A stretch of 25,662 nucleotides of DNA from an uncultured Lachnospiraceae bacterium (GCA_902782965.1 CACZPG010000043.1:1-25662); one strand, 5' to 3'; shown: positions 6,620-15,160, numbered from the stretch's first letter. Translations and numbers: made by a program. The notes: generated by a model not told the origin, from the letters alone.

Positions 6620-6700
6620 GCATTATTTTTAGAAAACTCATAATAAGAAATGAATAAAAGGAAACGCATATTAGGAAACGCTGTTTCAATTATACAAAGA

Positions 6701-6737
6701 AAATGAGTCAACAAGGATTCCCCTCATTAACTCATTT
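6701..6737 (-). terminator. Terminator of the polyamine-type operon
   Basis: AAATGAGTTAA and TTGACTCATTT pair with one G-U wobble and are followed on the minus strand by TTTTCTTTG. The stem overlaps the stop codon of the spermidine synthase-like gene. Confidence 0.75.
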
Positions 6738-8265
6738 ATTCCCAATTTCTGACAGCATCGTTATAATATTGGATCATAACCGGTTTAGTAAGCTGATTAG
6801 CTTCTACTACTTCGCCTTCAGCAGGCATTTCATCTTTACCAAATTTGAAAAGTGCCGGTATATTATCAGCTGTTAAATATTTAGTTGTTATTGATGGATC
6901 AATTTGAATAGTTTCTATGTTATTGATATATTCGTTATTCTGTTTAACCGCCATATTGAAGCCCCAGTCTCCAAACGCAGGAACCTGCAGGTGATATGGA
7001 GCCACGGTGAAGCCTTCACTTTCAAGTGTTTTGGTAACACTCCAGAAAGATTTGGTAGCATAATACGGACTTGTAGATTGTACATTTATTACCCCATCAG
7101 GAGTAAGTACATTTCCACACATACGATAAAATACATTAGAATACAACTTTGCCAGAGCTTCATTATTGGGATCAGGAAGATCTACGATCACAACGCCATA
7201 CTTCTTGTCACATTTCTCAAGATATTCATAGGCATCCATATTAATTATTGTCAGCCTGTCCGAATCCAGCGAACCCTCGTTAAGTGCGGAAATAATCTTA
7301 TTCTCACTACAGATTCTTGTCATCTCACTGTCCAGATCAACCATGGTTATATTGGTATCCGGATACTTCAGCAGCTCTCTCGCTGCCATTCCATCACCAC
7401 CACCCAGAATGAGAACTTCCGAACGATCTCCTGTCACACTCATGGGTATATGGACCAGAGCCTCATGATATCTATATTCATCCATAGATGAGAACTGTAC
7501 ATTACCGTCTATATATAACCTGACATCATCCTTATGACGAGTGACAACTATCTTCTGATAAGGAGTCTGTTCGGACATGATCACTGCATCTCTGTAAAGA
7601 CCATTCTCTATGAAATTTCCTATATTCTCGGAAACCACCATTCCGAATATCATTATTATCATAAGAACAATGGTCAGAAGCTTATACAGCTTTGCTCCAC
7701 GTATCCTATCCTGATATTTAAAAACTATCAGACATGCACATATAAGATTAAATGTACCGGCCATAAAGGAGGTTGCAAAGAATCCCAGCTTAGGCATAAG
7801 AAGCAGAGGAAATGCAACTGAACCGATAAGTCCACCTATATAATCAAAACTGAAAAGACTGGAAAGCGTAATACGAAGATCTTTGTTGTCATTCTCAATA
7901 ATCCTTGTCAGAACAGGAATCTCAGCGCCGACAATTGTTCCAATCAGAATTATCTCTATATACATGACAATCTCATAAGAATCCAGATAAAGATTCGACA
8001 AAAAAAGAAGAAGCGAGCTGAGTCCACCAATAATGCCCACTCCGATTTCTATATTTGCGAACCAGTTGAAGAGATCTTTCTTTATGAATTTAGAGAGAAA
8101 TGACCCTACCCCCATAGCGAACATATATAGTCCGATAGTTATGGAATAATGAAGTGTGCTGTCCCCCACCAGATACGAGCTAACCGCACTGATAATAAGC
8201 TCGTAGACCATTGAACAGCCCGATATTATCAGTGTGGTTAACATTAAAAGTCTATATTTTTTCAT
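6736..8265 (-). CDS. Membrane-anchored spermidine synthase-like protein
   Basis: This 509-residue protein has two parts. Residues 1-211 hold about seven hydrophobic helices. Residues 230-445 are a spermidine synthase/aminopropyltransferase-type Rossmann domain: DEYRYHEALVHIP (262-274), the SAM-nucleoside loop GGGDG (288-292), the acidic strand end MVDLD (308-312), and DLPDP (362-366), matching the catalytic DxxDP of aminopropyltransferases. A further 65-residue C-terminal tail is unassigned. It would transfer an aminopropyl group (or a related SAM-derived group) to an amine at the inner membrane face. It is last in the operon; its AAGGA ribosome binding site overlaps the DUF350 stop codon, so translation is coupled. 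The domain is sure, but the substrate is not. The enzyme partner would be the decarboxylase at 9878-10237. Confidence 0.85.
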   Translation of the reverse strand: MKKYRLLMLTTLIISGCSMVYELIISAVSSYLVGDSTLHYSITIGLYMFAMGVGSFLSKFIKKDLFNWFANIEIGVGIIGGLSSLLLFLSNLYLDSYEIVMYIEIILIGTIVGAEIPVLTRIIENDNKDLRITLSSLFSFDYIGGLIGSVAFPLLLMPKLGFFATSFMAGTFNLICACLIVFKYQDRIRGAKLYKLLTIVLMIIMIFGMVVSENIGNFIENGLYRDAVIMSEQTPYQKIVVTRHKDDVRLYIDGNVQFSSMDEYRYHEALVHIPMSVTGDRSEVLILGGGDGMAARELLKYPDTNITMVDLDSEMTRICSENKIISALNEGSLDSDRLTIINMDAYEYLEKCDKKYGVVIVDLPDPNNEALAKLYSNVFYRMCGNVLTPDGVINVQSTSPYYATKSFWSVTKTLESEGFTVAPYHLQVPAFGDWGFNMAVKQNNEYINNIETIQIDPSITTKYLTADNIPALFKFGKDEMPAEGEVVEANQLTKPVMIQYYNDAVRNWE

Positions 8266-8276
8266 ATTATGGTTCC

Positions 8277-8714
8277 TTAAGCTATAACTCCGCTTATAAC
8301 TAATCCGAGACCAACGAACATTCCAAATACCATTATTCCTGCCGCTGCATTTCCATTTCCAACTTCAGCATTAAGGTCATATTTCTTATTCAGAAGTTTA
8401 AGAAGAAGGTATCCGATAACAAGGAATACTACTCCGAGGGCATAATAGAATACTGTACTGATAAGTCCTGATACCAGGTTTGCTTCAACCTCACTTACTA
8501 CATCACCACCTGAAATAGCCATTTTGATTATAAGACCAATGGCAATGTAAGCCCCTGCTGAAATCCATCCGATTGCTTTATTACCCTTCTTGATTTCCTC
8601 TGGAAATGAACATGGAATTGCAAGATCAACTATAAAACTTCCAAGAAGCATAAGAAAGATCCCCAGTACTGAATATATTGTTACACTTACTAATTCACTT
8701 AATATATTGGCCAT
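8277..8714 (-). CDS. DUF350 family integral membrane protein
   Basis: This 145-residue protein has four predicted membrane helices arranged as two internal repeats. Each repeat contains the family hallmark of an acidic residue, Gly-Asn, and a small-residue helix: EEIKKGNKAIG (about 39-49) and AEVGNGNAAAG (about 115-125). That is the DUF350/UPF0719 pattern; molecular function is unknown. It sits between the DUF4178-like gene (30 bases upstream) and the membrane spermidine synthase-like gene (11 bases downstream). It probably works with them in one membrane complex or stress unit, perhaps as a small channel or lipid-interacting scaffold (inference). Ribosome binding site GAGGG precedes ATG 8714. 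Confidence 0.88.
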   Translation of the reverse strand: MANILSELVSVTIYSVLGIFLMLLGSFIVDLAIPCSFPEEIKKGNKAIGWISAGAYIAIGLIIKMAISGGDVVSEVEANLVSGLISTVFYYALGVVFLVIGYLLLKLLNKKYDLNAEVGNGNAAAGIMVFGMFVGLGLVISGVIA

Positions 8715-8744
8715 AACTACACCCTCACTTTCATATAAAAATCA

Positions 8745-9878
8745 CTATTTACCGCTGCTCAGTCCACCACCATCAGAATCTCTTGAGCTGATACTACTCT
8801 GTCTTACGCTGTCTGAATATGAGTTGAGACCATTACCTGCGTCATAATCAATAGTTCCATCCGAATATCCATCGTAGGAAGAACGTGAACGGGAATAGGA
8901 TCCCGAATCAGAGCTATATCCTCGTGAATAATAGAATCTTCTATAATATCTCCTGGTTCTGCGTCTCGAACGATATGGTTCTTTATCGGTGGTATATGCA
9001 TATTTCCTTGGAGATACCTGAACCAATATCTTGTCATCCTCACTCCGATAAACTATGCAGTATTCCTTCTTAGTAAGTATGGCAACTGTCTTGTCATCCT
9101 TCTCATTATTCTGCTGAATAGAATCCGAATTACCTTCAACACCATCTATAATGTTCATTGCGACACTCATTAAAGCCTCTTCTTCACTATAATTCTGAAG
9201 CAGTGAAGAACCGCTTAAGTATTCATATACATCAGCTTTCTGTTTTTCCTCGCCTGTAATAGAGGTTGTATACTCATAGAAAGATGATTTCTTGAGATAA
9301 GATGATATCTTCTTATGGCCGAAAAACAAGCTTGATGAAAACTCTGAAAGAAAAGCCCCGCCAAATATCATCGCAACTATCAGATATGATACAATTTTAC
9401 TTCCGATGCTGCCTCCTGAGCCAGAGCCACCACCTCCGCCGGATCTTACATTTTCACCTTCCCGACCAAACTCCCAGGGATCAAGATAATAACCGGAAGA
9501 ATACTCGTCTCCATCATCCCAGTGTTCGATGGATATTATCTTCTCCTCTTCCCTGTCCTCATACTCCTCAAAGGTAAATTCATCACCTACATCAACGTCC
9601 ACATCACCGGAAACAGCCACAGCCCTTGCAGAGCCACTGTCTACCACATGATATCCCATAGTACTTGCAAATGGATTTATCTTTGAGAGCGAGAACTCGT
9701 TATAGGCATTATCAACCGAGAGCCATCTCTCTTCATTTGCAAATGCAGTTGACCGGAGCCTGTATTCGTCCCAGGTCTTGCCATCCGCCTTGTTCTGGTA
9801 GGTTATTTTGCCGAGAATATTGTAATAATCACCATCGGCCATAATCGTTTCATTAATATAAAATTCTCTTATCGCCAT
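8745..9878 (-). CDS. DUF4178-like membrane protein with Arg/Tyr/Ser-rich tail
   Basis: This 377-residue protein has no known activity. Residues 15-140 look like a DUF4178 beta-rich domain (YYNILGKITYQ, W36-DEYRL, RWLSVD, then a second half ending near SSGYYLDPWEFG). A Gly/Ser linker (147-158) leads to one membrane helix (162-182). The part after the helix has a compact segment (190-295), a run of Arg and Tyr (303-320) and a Ser/Tyr/Asp/Gly low-complexity tail. That tail recalls the DUF4247 proteins which I remember occurring beside DUF4178. The start codon overlaps the stop of the decarboxylase by one base (TAATG), a sign of obligate co-translation. The low-complexity tail could be surface-exposed or bind polyanions. 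Confidence is fair for DUF4178 and low for DUF4247. Confidence 0.72.
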   Translation of the reverse strand: MAIREFYINETIMADGDYYNILGKITYQNKADGKTWDEYRLRSTAFANEERWLSVDNAYNEFSLSKINPFASTMGYHVVDSGSARAVAVSGDVDVDVGDEFTFEEYEDREEEKIISIEHWDDGDEYSSGYYLDPWEFGREGENVRSGGGGGSGSGGSIGSKIVSYLIVAMIFGGAFLSEFSSSLFFGHKKISSYLKKSSFYEYTTSITGEEKQKADVYEYLSGSSLLQNYSEEEALMSVAMNIIDGVEGNSDSIQQNNEKDDKTVAILTKKEYCIVYRSEDDKILVQVSPRKYAYTTDKEPYRSRRRTRRYYRRFYYSRGYSSDSGSYSRSRSSYDGYSDGTIDYDAGNGLNSYSDSVRQSSISSRDSDGGGLSSGK

Positions 9879-10237
9879 TATACTTCCAACCTTTCCGGTA
9901 CCTTTCCTATAACCCTTTCACATCTGCCGACTCTGATATCTGCAGCTTTAAACAATTCCTTCAATCTATCTGATATTCTATCGGCAACAGACTCACCACA
10001 GGAGAAAACATCTACCGCAGCATAGCCATATTCCGGCCAGGTATGAATAGAAAAATGCGAAGTCGTAATAACAGCAAAATAAGTTATTCCGATAGGTTCA
10101 AAGGTATGTACACATTCGTCTACTATCTCTGCACCTATTTCAGAAACAACCTGTCTTGCAATACTTCGCATTTCTTCTTCGTTATTAAGTAATTGTTCGT
10201 CACAACCATATAAATCTACAAAAAGCTGACTTGCCAT
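9878..10237 (-). CDS. speD: S-adenosylmethionine decarboxylase-like pyruvoyl enzyme (SpeD/SpeH class)
   Basis: This 119-residue protein matches the short prokaryotic class of SAM decarboxylase proenzymes, which self-cleave to make a pyruvoyl cofactor. The N-terminus LFVDLYGCDEQLLN is typical. The active-site segment is SHFSIHTWPEYGYAAVDVFSCG, with Ser60 as the predicted pyruvoyl serine, His65 for processing and Cys80 as proton donor. The residue before Ser60 is Thr59, where standard enzymes have Glu. It heads the four-gene unit and should supply the aminopropyl donor for the membrane spermidine synthase-like protein. Some family members have become ornithine or arginine decarboxylases, so the substrate needs testing. 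Ribosome binding site GGGTGGA precedes ATG 10237. Confidence 0.88.
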   Translation of the reverse strand: MASQLFVDLYGCDEQLLNNEEEMRSIARQVVSEIGAEIVDECVHTFEPIGITYFAVITTSHFSIHTWPEYGYAAVDVFSCGESVADRISDRLKELFKAADIRVGRCERVIGKVPERLEV

Positions 10238-10311
10238 TACTGTTCCACCCTGAATAACTGAATAACTTTATCACTTGTTTATTTTACTTTATTGTTTTAC
10301 ATTTAGCAACA

Positions 10312-10341
10312 TTTATAATGATAAACGAAAGCCTAAAACAA
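10312..10341 (-). promoter_or_regulatory. Probable promoter of the speD-DUF4178-DUF350-speE-like operon
   Basis: TTGTTT (10336-10341) and TATAAA (10312-10317) lie 18 bases apart on the minus strand. They are about 70 bases before the first start codon and directly after the terminator hairpin of the upstream unit. The boxes are imperfect. Confidence 0.45.
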
Positions 10342-10367
10342 TAGCGGTATGATATCATACCGCCATT
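10340..10367 (-). terminator. Terminator after the HTH gene (perfect 20-bp palindrome core)
   Basis: The palindrome core at 10344-10363 (arms GCGGTATGAT/ATCATACCGC) extends with AAT/ATT flanks across one mismatch. On the minus strand it is followed by TATTGTTTT, a usable U-tract, 67 bases after the HTH stop. Confidence 0.7.
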
Positions 10368-10433
10368 GAAATATATATTATCATTTATGAAGAATAACAT
10401 CATCTATTTCTCAAATTAAGCGTAATAAACAAT

Positions 10434-10631
10434 TCATTCTTCTTCCCAGAATATTTCGTCCAGGGTTTTATTCAGGACCTTGCATATCGACAGACATAGT
10501 TTAATAGTCGGATTGTAATCTCCCTTCTCAATGGAATTGATAGTCTGACGGGATACTCCTACAGCCTCAGCAAGATCCGCCTGAGACATATCCTTCGCCG
10601 CCCGGGCGGATTTCAGTTTTAGATTCTTCAT
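10434..10631 (-). CDS. Small Cro/CI-type (XRE) transcriptional regulator
   Basis: This 65-residue protein is a single HTH_3 domain: LKSARAAKDMSQADLAEAVGVSRQTINSIEKGDYNPTIKL, with the recognition helix around SRQTINSIE. It closes with the usual KTLDEIFWEEE tail. It starts 11 bases after the stop of a membrane protein, and its AGGAGGG ribosome binding site lies directly behind that stop codon, so the pair is co-translated. Small regulators of this kind commonly control their own two-gene operon. The signal sensed is unknown. Confidence 0.88.
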   Translation of the reverse strand: MKNLKLKSARAAKDMSQADLAEAVGVSRQTINSIEKGDYNPTIKLCLSICKVLNKTLDEIFWEEE

Positions 10632-10642
10632 ATTCCACCCTC

Positions 10643-11206
10643 CTACTGTTCATCATCTTCTTCATCATCAGATTCATCATCGGATTTTGATATAATTCGT
10701 TTAATCACAATACAGATTCCAAGTACAACAAACATCATTCCACATAGAAGATTAATAAATGGTGTATCAATAATTCCATCGTCAATCAATCGTCCACCTT
10801 TTGAATTAATGAATCCAATTACCAGGTTTAAAAGTCCGATAAAAAACATAAATATATAGTATTGTTTAGGTGGATTATTCATACCGAAATATCCATCATT
10901 AAACACACAGTAGACAGTATGTACCATTATTCCGATTAATATAATAACAAAGTATAATACAGAATTTTTCATCGGAAGATGTATGTCTGACGCGTCAAAT
11001 ATTATATTAAGCACAAGCAGACCCACCATTGTCCAGAAGGCAAATTTATATCCCTTACCTCTTACAATTTGCTGTCTTTCATCATATTTTGTTTTAAATT
11101 CCTTATCTGAATTCATTCTGCTTACGATAAACATCCCGGCTAAAACTGAAATCACTATTACTAAAATCATTCCAACCATAAACCCGATACTGCCAGCCAC
11201 GCTCAT
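10643..11206 (-). CDS. Five-helix membrane protein paired with an HTH regulator
   Basis: This 187-residue membrane protein has hydrophobic stretches at about 5-29, 56-71, 82-102, 117-134 and 152-170, and a highly acidic C-terminal tail (about 173-187). After the first helix is the motif KYDERQQIVRGKGYKFAF (40-57). The DERQ…RGKG core recurs in DUF2178-like membrane proteins found next to small XRE regulators. Function is unknown; a role in sensing or modulating the regulator at the membrane is plausible. AAGGAGGT precedes ATG 11206. The gap to the exporter gene upstream has no convincing terminator, so some read-through is possible. A small dyad (CACTT/AAGTG, 11227-11239) in the leader could be the regulator's operator. 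Confidence 0.72.
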   Translation of the reverse strand: MSVAGSIGFMVGMILVIVISVLAGMFIVSRMNSDKEFKTKYDERQQIVRGKGYKFAFWTMVGLLVLNIIFDASDIHLPMKNSVLYFVIILIGIMVHTVYCVFNDGYFGMNNPPKQYYIFMFFIGLLNLVIGFINSKGGRLIDDGIIDTPFINLLCGMMFVVLGICIVIKRIISKSDDESDDEEDDEQ

Positions 11207-11277
11207 AGTCGACCTCCTTTTTAGTCCACTTTATAAGTGAATATTTTATCAAAATAATTCAATAGGACCTGTCCTTC

Positions 11278-12639
11278 TTACTTTGATGACATAAGCATCT
11301 TCATTGCCTTACTGATATTTACTTTATTACCCTTATAAAGCGCCATCATTGTGTATAATTTACCTGCAAGAATAATCAGCAGAATTGTAGTTATAATCAT
11401 GATCAGAAGTCCAACAGCTGCCAAAGCAATTGAAAGAGATCCTGAACATACTCCAGCCGGCAGAACCATAGCTCCTGTACAAGGAAGCATATACATCCAG
11501 GTAGCTACACTTTCGCCTTTAAGTCCGCCGAAAAGAACCATATAGAAGCTTATTATAAGAACCATAATGAACAGGCCCTGATTACTTGCAGCTTCTTCCT
11601 TGGTACTTGAAATAGCACCACATATAGTTGCTATTGATGAATAGAAAACAATACCGACCAAAAGAGCTACAATTGCTATTACGATACTGACAGGTTTAAA
11701 AAGTCCCATCGCATCAAAATTATTGAAAAAGGTTATTACCATATTATCAGTATCAGGTTTAAGATACTCGACTATTTTAACTCCTCCAACCAGGCCAATT
11801 ACAAGGGAAATTATCCAGGTAAAGAACTGAATAACAGCAGCTGCCAGAACACCCAGCATCTTTCCAAATACCATCGCCTCAGGACGAACAGAAATAAGCA
11901 TTGTATCCATAAGCTTAGAGCTCTTCTCAAGAACTATATTCTGCATAATTCCATTTCCATAGAACAGTGCAACAAAATAGATAACCATTATACAGAGGAA
12001 TGTAAGAACAATATTAAATACCGGCTTCATATCTTCAGATAATTGTTCATCAGCAACATTCTGATCATCATAAATACTGACACCTTTATCATATCCACTG
12101 GTCTCATACAGATCATAATCAGTCTTAACTGTAAGAGCTCCCAGTTCCTGAACATCTACACCTGAAGCGAGAACAGCAATTGTCCTGCCATTCATATCTA
12201 TATATTTATCAAGATTCTCTGCATCCTCTTTCTCAAGATCCGATCCCTCAGGAAGTATGATTCTGGAATCTATAGAATCATCAGAAACATTAAACTGAAG
12301 AATTAAACTTTTCTTCTCACCATTATCTTTAACCTTTTGTAATGCCGTATCAACATCGTCTATATTCTCATAGGTTATGCCGGTATATCCCTCTACATTG
12401 AGCATATTCAAAACAGCATAATCCATTCCGGGAGTAGCTTCATTGACCACATAAACCTTCTCAGCTCCACACGGCTTAAGATCCTCATCCGAATCTTTGA
12501 ACTTTTCTACCAGCACAAAGATAGCTATAGGGATGATAATCAGAAGAAGAGCTACTGTGAAGGTAAGTTTCTTATATCCACCCATAGATGTTTGATTTTT
12601 AAATGTGAATTTAAATACTTTATCGAAATTCCTAAACAT
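11278..12639 (-). CDS. ABC-2 type exporter permease (NatB-like), second copy
   Basis: This 453-residue permease subunit has one N-terminal helix (about 25-45), a large extracytoplasmic domain (about 50-205) and a cluster of about five helices at the C-terminus. The connecting loop EKSSKLMDTMLISVRPEAMVFGK is the NatB/ABC-2 hallmark. I use ATG 12639, not the upstream in-frame ATG at 12705, because AAAGGAG sits correctly before it and the longer form would overlap the previous gene by 53 bases. It is paralogous to the permease just upstream (13-base gap), so the two probably form a heterodimer with the ATPase at 14033. Substrate unknown; sodium, peptides or lipophilic toxins are typical for this class. 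Confidence 0.88.
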   Translation of the reverse strand: MFRNFDKVFKFTFKNQTSMGGYKKLTFTVALLLIIIPIAIFVLVEKFKDSDEDLKPCGAEKVYVVNEATPGMDYAVLNMLNVEGYTGITYENIDDVDTALQKVKDNGEKKSLILQFNVSDDSIDSRIILPEGSDLEKEDAENLDKYIDMNGRTIAVLASGVDVQELGALTVKTDYDLYETSGYDKGVSIYDDQNVADEQLSEDMKPVFNIVLTFLCIMVIYFVALFYGNGIMQNIVLEKSSKLMDTMLISVRPEAMVFGKMLGVLAAAVIQFFTWIISLVIGLVGGVKIVEYLKPDTDNMVITFFNNFDAMGLFKPVSIVIAIVALLVGIVFYSSIATICGAISSTKEEAASNQGLFIMVLIISFYMVLFGGLKGESVATWMYMLPCTGAMVLPAGVCSGSLSIALAAVGLLIMIITTILLIILAGKLYTMMALYKGNKVNISKAMKMLMSSK

Positions 12640-12652
12640 TTCTCTTCTCCTT

Positions 12653-14032
12653 TCACACCTTGGCAGACTTGAAAATAGCCTTAATTTTCGGTGTACTCGA
12701 ATCACTCAGAATGAGATTTCTGTATGTTTTTGCACAAAGTCTTGTCAGCAGAACCACTATTACAGTCTGAAGAACAAATGAAAGCAGCAGGCTCCACAAT
12801 TCAATTCTTCCAGTCACATACATTATCGGTGCACTGAAATATGAGAACGGAGGAACAAAGGCCATGATCAGATTAAGAATATTCTTGTCCATCATACCCA
12901 TAAACATAGCTCCCATATAACCTGTCATAACGAAAACCATTACTGAACCTGTAGCACTCTGAATGTCTTCTGTTGTATTGCAGGCACTTCCGAATATTCC
13001 GCCCACTATTCCAAAGGTAAGATATCCAAGCATAAGAGCAACAAGCATTATTACAAATCCTGAAGGACCGAACTGCTTGAATATAGAAAGGTCAAATCCG
13101 CTTCCTGAATAATTCTCCTCACTGACCTTCATTACACTCTTTAAAACTATATCAGATATTTTTGAACCTATGAATCCACACACAAGAATCGATAATACAT
13201 ACGCCATCATTCCAAATATCTTTCCCATAAGAAGTGCCATAGGTCTCACACTTACAAGCAGGCTTTCCACAAGCTTGGACTGCTTCTCTTCAGTAACAGA
13301 TGCAATTATAAAGGAATTTGAAACCGAAACAATCATCATTACTATAACTGAAAAACCAAGAATATATGTATAATACTTCTGTCCGGAGATAGTCTTACTC
13401 TGCTCAGCAACATAATCAGCCTCTTTTACAACTCCGTCTGTATGCACACCTGAGCTTATCTTAATAATGTCTTCATTGCTTATATTTATATTTCTCAGTC
13501 GTGCTTTCTCATAATTATCTTTAATGACAGCTGTAACATCATCCAGTTCTCCAGTATCTATATCTGAAGAATCTTTCCTGATACCGCTGACTTCAATCCC
13601 TTCATCAACTGTATGAATATATATAATTGCATCCTCTTCTCTCAGCCATTCATTTCTGCTGCTGAAGGTCTTATCTGTTGAATCAACAAACTTCACATTT
13701 CCTATCCTGATTCCATCATCTGTCCTGGAAATTTCAGAAGTAATATCTTCATTATCTTCTTTATTTATCTCTGAAAGATTGAATTCTACAGGAGTATCAT
13801 TAAATACATATACATTTTTAATACCTATATTTTCAAAATCAGCCTCCAAAGCTTTGGCTGTATCCTCTCCGTTCTTGGACATAATGTATTGAAGCGGTCC
13901 CATAAATGTCATAACTAAAACAAAAAGAACGAAGGATAATACATACGCCTTATTCTTAAAGGTCTGGATCAGAGTAAATTTGAATACCTTATCTATTCCA
14001 TGTAAGCTGTAAATATTCTCTCGCTTATTCAT
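12653..14032 (-). CDS. ABC-2 type exporter permease (NatB-like), first copy
   Basis: This 459-residue permease has an N-terminal helix (about 28-50), an extracytoplasmic domain of about 170 residues rich in Asp/Glu, then six hydrophobic segments. The cytoplasmic loop EEKQSKLVESLLVSVRPMALLMGK (about 255-278) is the ABC-2/NatB signature and matches the equivalent loop of the neighbour. Its ATG follows the ATPase stop codon with no gap (TAAATG), so translation is coupled. With the ATPase and the second permease it would form an asymmetric export complex in the cytoplasmic membrane. Confidence 0.9.
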   Translation of the reverse strand: MNKRENIYSLHGIDKVFKFTLIQTFKNKAYVLSFVLFVLVMTFMGPLQYIMSKNGEDTAKALEADFENIGIKNVYVFNDTPVEFNLSEINKEDNEDITSEISRTDDGIRIGNVKFVDSTDKTFSSRNEWLREEDAIIYIHTVDEGIEVSGIRKDSSDIDTGELDDVTAVIKDNYEKARLRNINISNEDIIKISSGVHTDGVVKEADYVAEQSKTISGQKYYTYILGFSVIVMMIVSVSNSFIIASVTEEKQSKLVESLLVSVRPMALLMGKIFGMMAYVLSILVCGFIGSKISDIVLKSVMKVSEENYSGSGFDLSIFKQFGPSGFVIMLVALMLGYLTFGIVGGIFGSACNTTEDIQSATGSVMVFVMTGYMGAMFMGMMDKNILNLIMAFVPPFSYFSAPIMYVTGRIELWSLLLSFVLQTVIVVLLTRLCAKTYRNLILSDSSTPKIKAIFKSAKV

Positions 14033-15121
14033 TTAATATTCACCAACCTCTCCATTTACCGATGCACCATCACCAACTTCTTTTACAAATATTTCATGAA
14101 GTGATAGTTCTCTGAGATCAAATCTTACCACAGGAATTCCTGCATTTATCAGGCTGCTCAGAAGCTTATTAGCCTGCTCATCACCTGTTACTTTAAGGGT
14201 GTATTCGAATTCTTTCTCTGAAACAAGTGTTATACCGGCTTCTTCAATAAATCTGGTTATATCCTGTTCAACCTTAATATTCAAATTTACTCGTCCATAG
14301 GATTTCTTAATATCATTCAGATTTCCTGAAACAACCGCCTTGGAACGATTAAGAATCGTAATATCCGTACAGAACTCTTCTACAACTTCCATTTGATGAC
14401 TGGACATTATAATGTATTTTCCGGCAGCTATCTGTTCTCTTACTACTTCCTTAAGTATATCTGTATTTACAGGATCCAGTCCTGAGAAAGGTTCATCGAG
14501 TACCAGAAGTTCCGGATCTGAAAGCATTGCAATCAGAAACTGTATCTTCTGCTGATTACCCTTTGATAACTGATCCGGGCTCTGAAGCTTGGCTTTCTTT
14601 TTCTTAGCATTCATTCCACCGGACAGAAGTCCTTTATTCGTATTTGAAGCAGCTGATAAGGAAGCATCAGAAATTACATTTCCATTCTCATCATATCTGA
14701 TTCGTCCTTCCATCTCCTGCTTCTCCAGAAGTTCAGCAGCTTTCTCAGGATAAATGTACTCTTCAACCTTAAGTCTTTCTGCCCAGTATTTAATCCTCTC
14801 ATCTACAGTCTTTCTGTCAATCCCCCTGAGTTCACCGAAATATCTCATCTGATCAACCAGAGTATATTTAGGATAGAGACCTCTCTCCTCTGCAAGATAT
14901 CCAATGTTACAGGTATCGAAATTAAGAGGTTTATCATTCCAGGTAACTTCTCCACCATCCTTATCCAGCATTCCGAGAATCATTCTTATTGATGTTGTCT
15001 TACCGGCTCCGTTCGTACCAAGCAGCGCATATACCCCCGGCTTCGGCATTTCGAAGCTGATATGATCAACAACAACCTTCTCTCCATACTTCTTATAAAG
15101 ATCCTTTACTATAAGCGACAT
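14033..15121 (-). CDS. ABC exporter ATPase (NatA-like) with an inserted linker
   Basis: This 362-residue ATP-binding subunit drives the adjacent permeases. Motifs are Walker A GTNGAGKTT (35-43), signature LSKGNQQK (185-192), Walker B LLVLDEP (205-211) and the switch histidine in SSHQ (His242). The C-terminal 100 residues are the usual NatA-type accessory domain. Between the helical domain and the signature, about 125-182, is an insert of roughly 50 residues that ordinary NatA proteins lack. It is rich in Glu/Lys then Ser/Asn/Gly and contains a KKKKAK run. Two suitable ribosome binding purine runs (AAGGAGG) precede ATG 15121. It lies 39 bases after a small membrane protein gene. Confidence 0.94.
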   Translation of the reverse strand: MSLIVKDLYKKYGEKVVVDHISFEMPKPGVYALLGTNGAGKTTSIRMILGMLDKDGGEVTWNDKPLNFDTCNIGYLAEERGLYPKYTLVDQMRYFGELRGIDRKTVDERIKYWAERLKVEEYIYPEKAAELLEKQEMEGRIRYDENGNVISDASLSAASNTNKGLLSGGMNAKKKKAKLQSPDQLSKGNQQKIQFLIAMLSDPELLVLDEPFSGLDPVNTDILKEVVREQIAAGKYIIMSSHQMEVVEEFCTDITILNRSKAVVSGNLNDIKKSYGRVNLNIKVEQDITRFIEEAGITLVSEKEFEYTLKVTGDEQANKLLSSLINAGIPVVRFDLRELSLHEIFVKEVGDGASVNGEVGEY

Positions 15122-15160
15122 CCTTTCATTCCTCCTTAATAAACTCCAACGATTAAATTG

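Noticed and set aside
6904..7491. Plus-strand ORF of 195 codons opposite the spermidine synthase-like gene
   Set aside because: No ribosome binding site or recognisable domain; it is the shadow of a well-supported minus-strand gene.
12640..12705. N-terminal extension of the second exporter permease
   Set aside because: It would overlap the upstream gene and lacks the strong ribosome binding site seen before ATG 12639.
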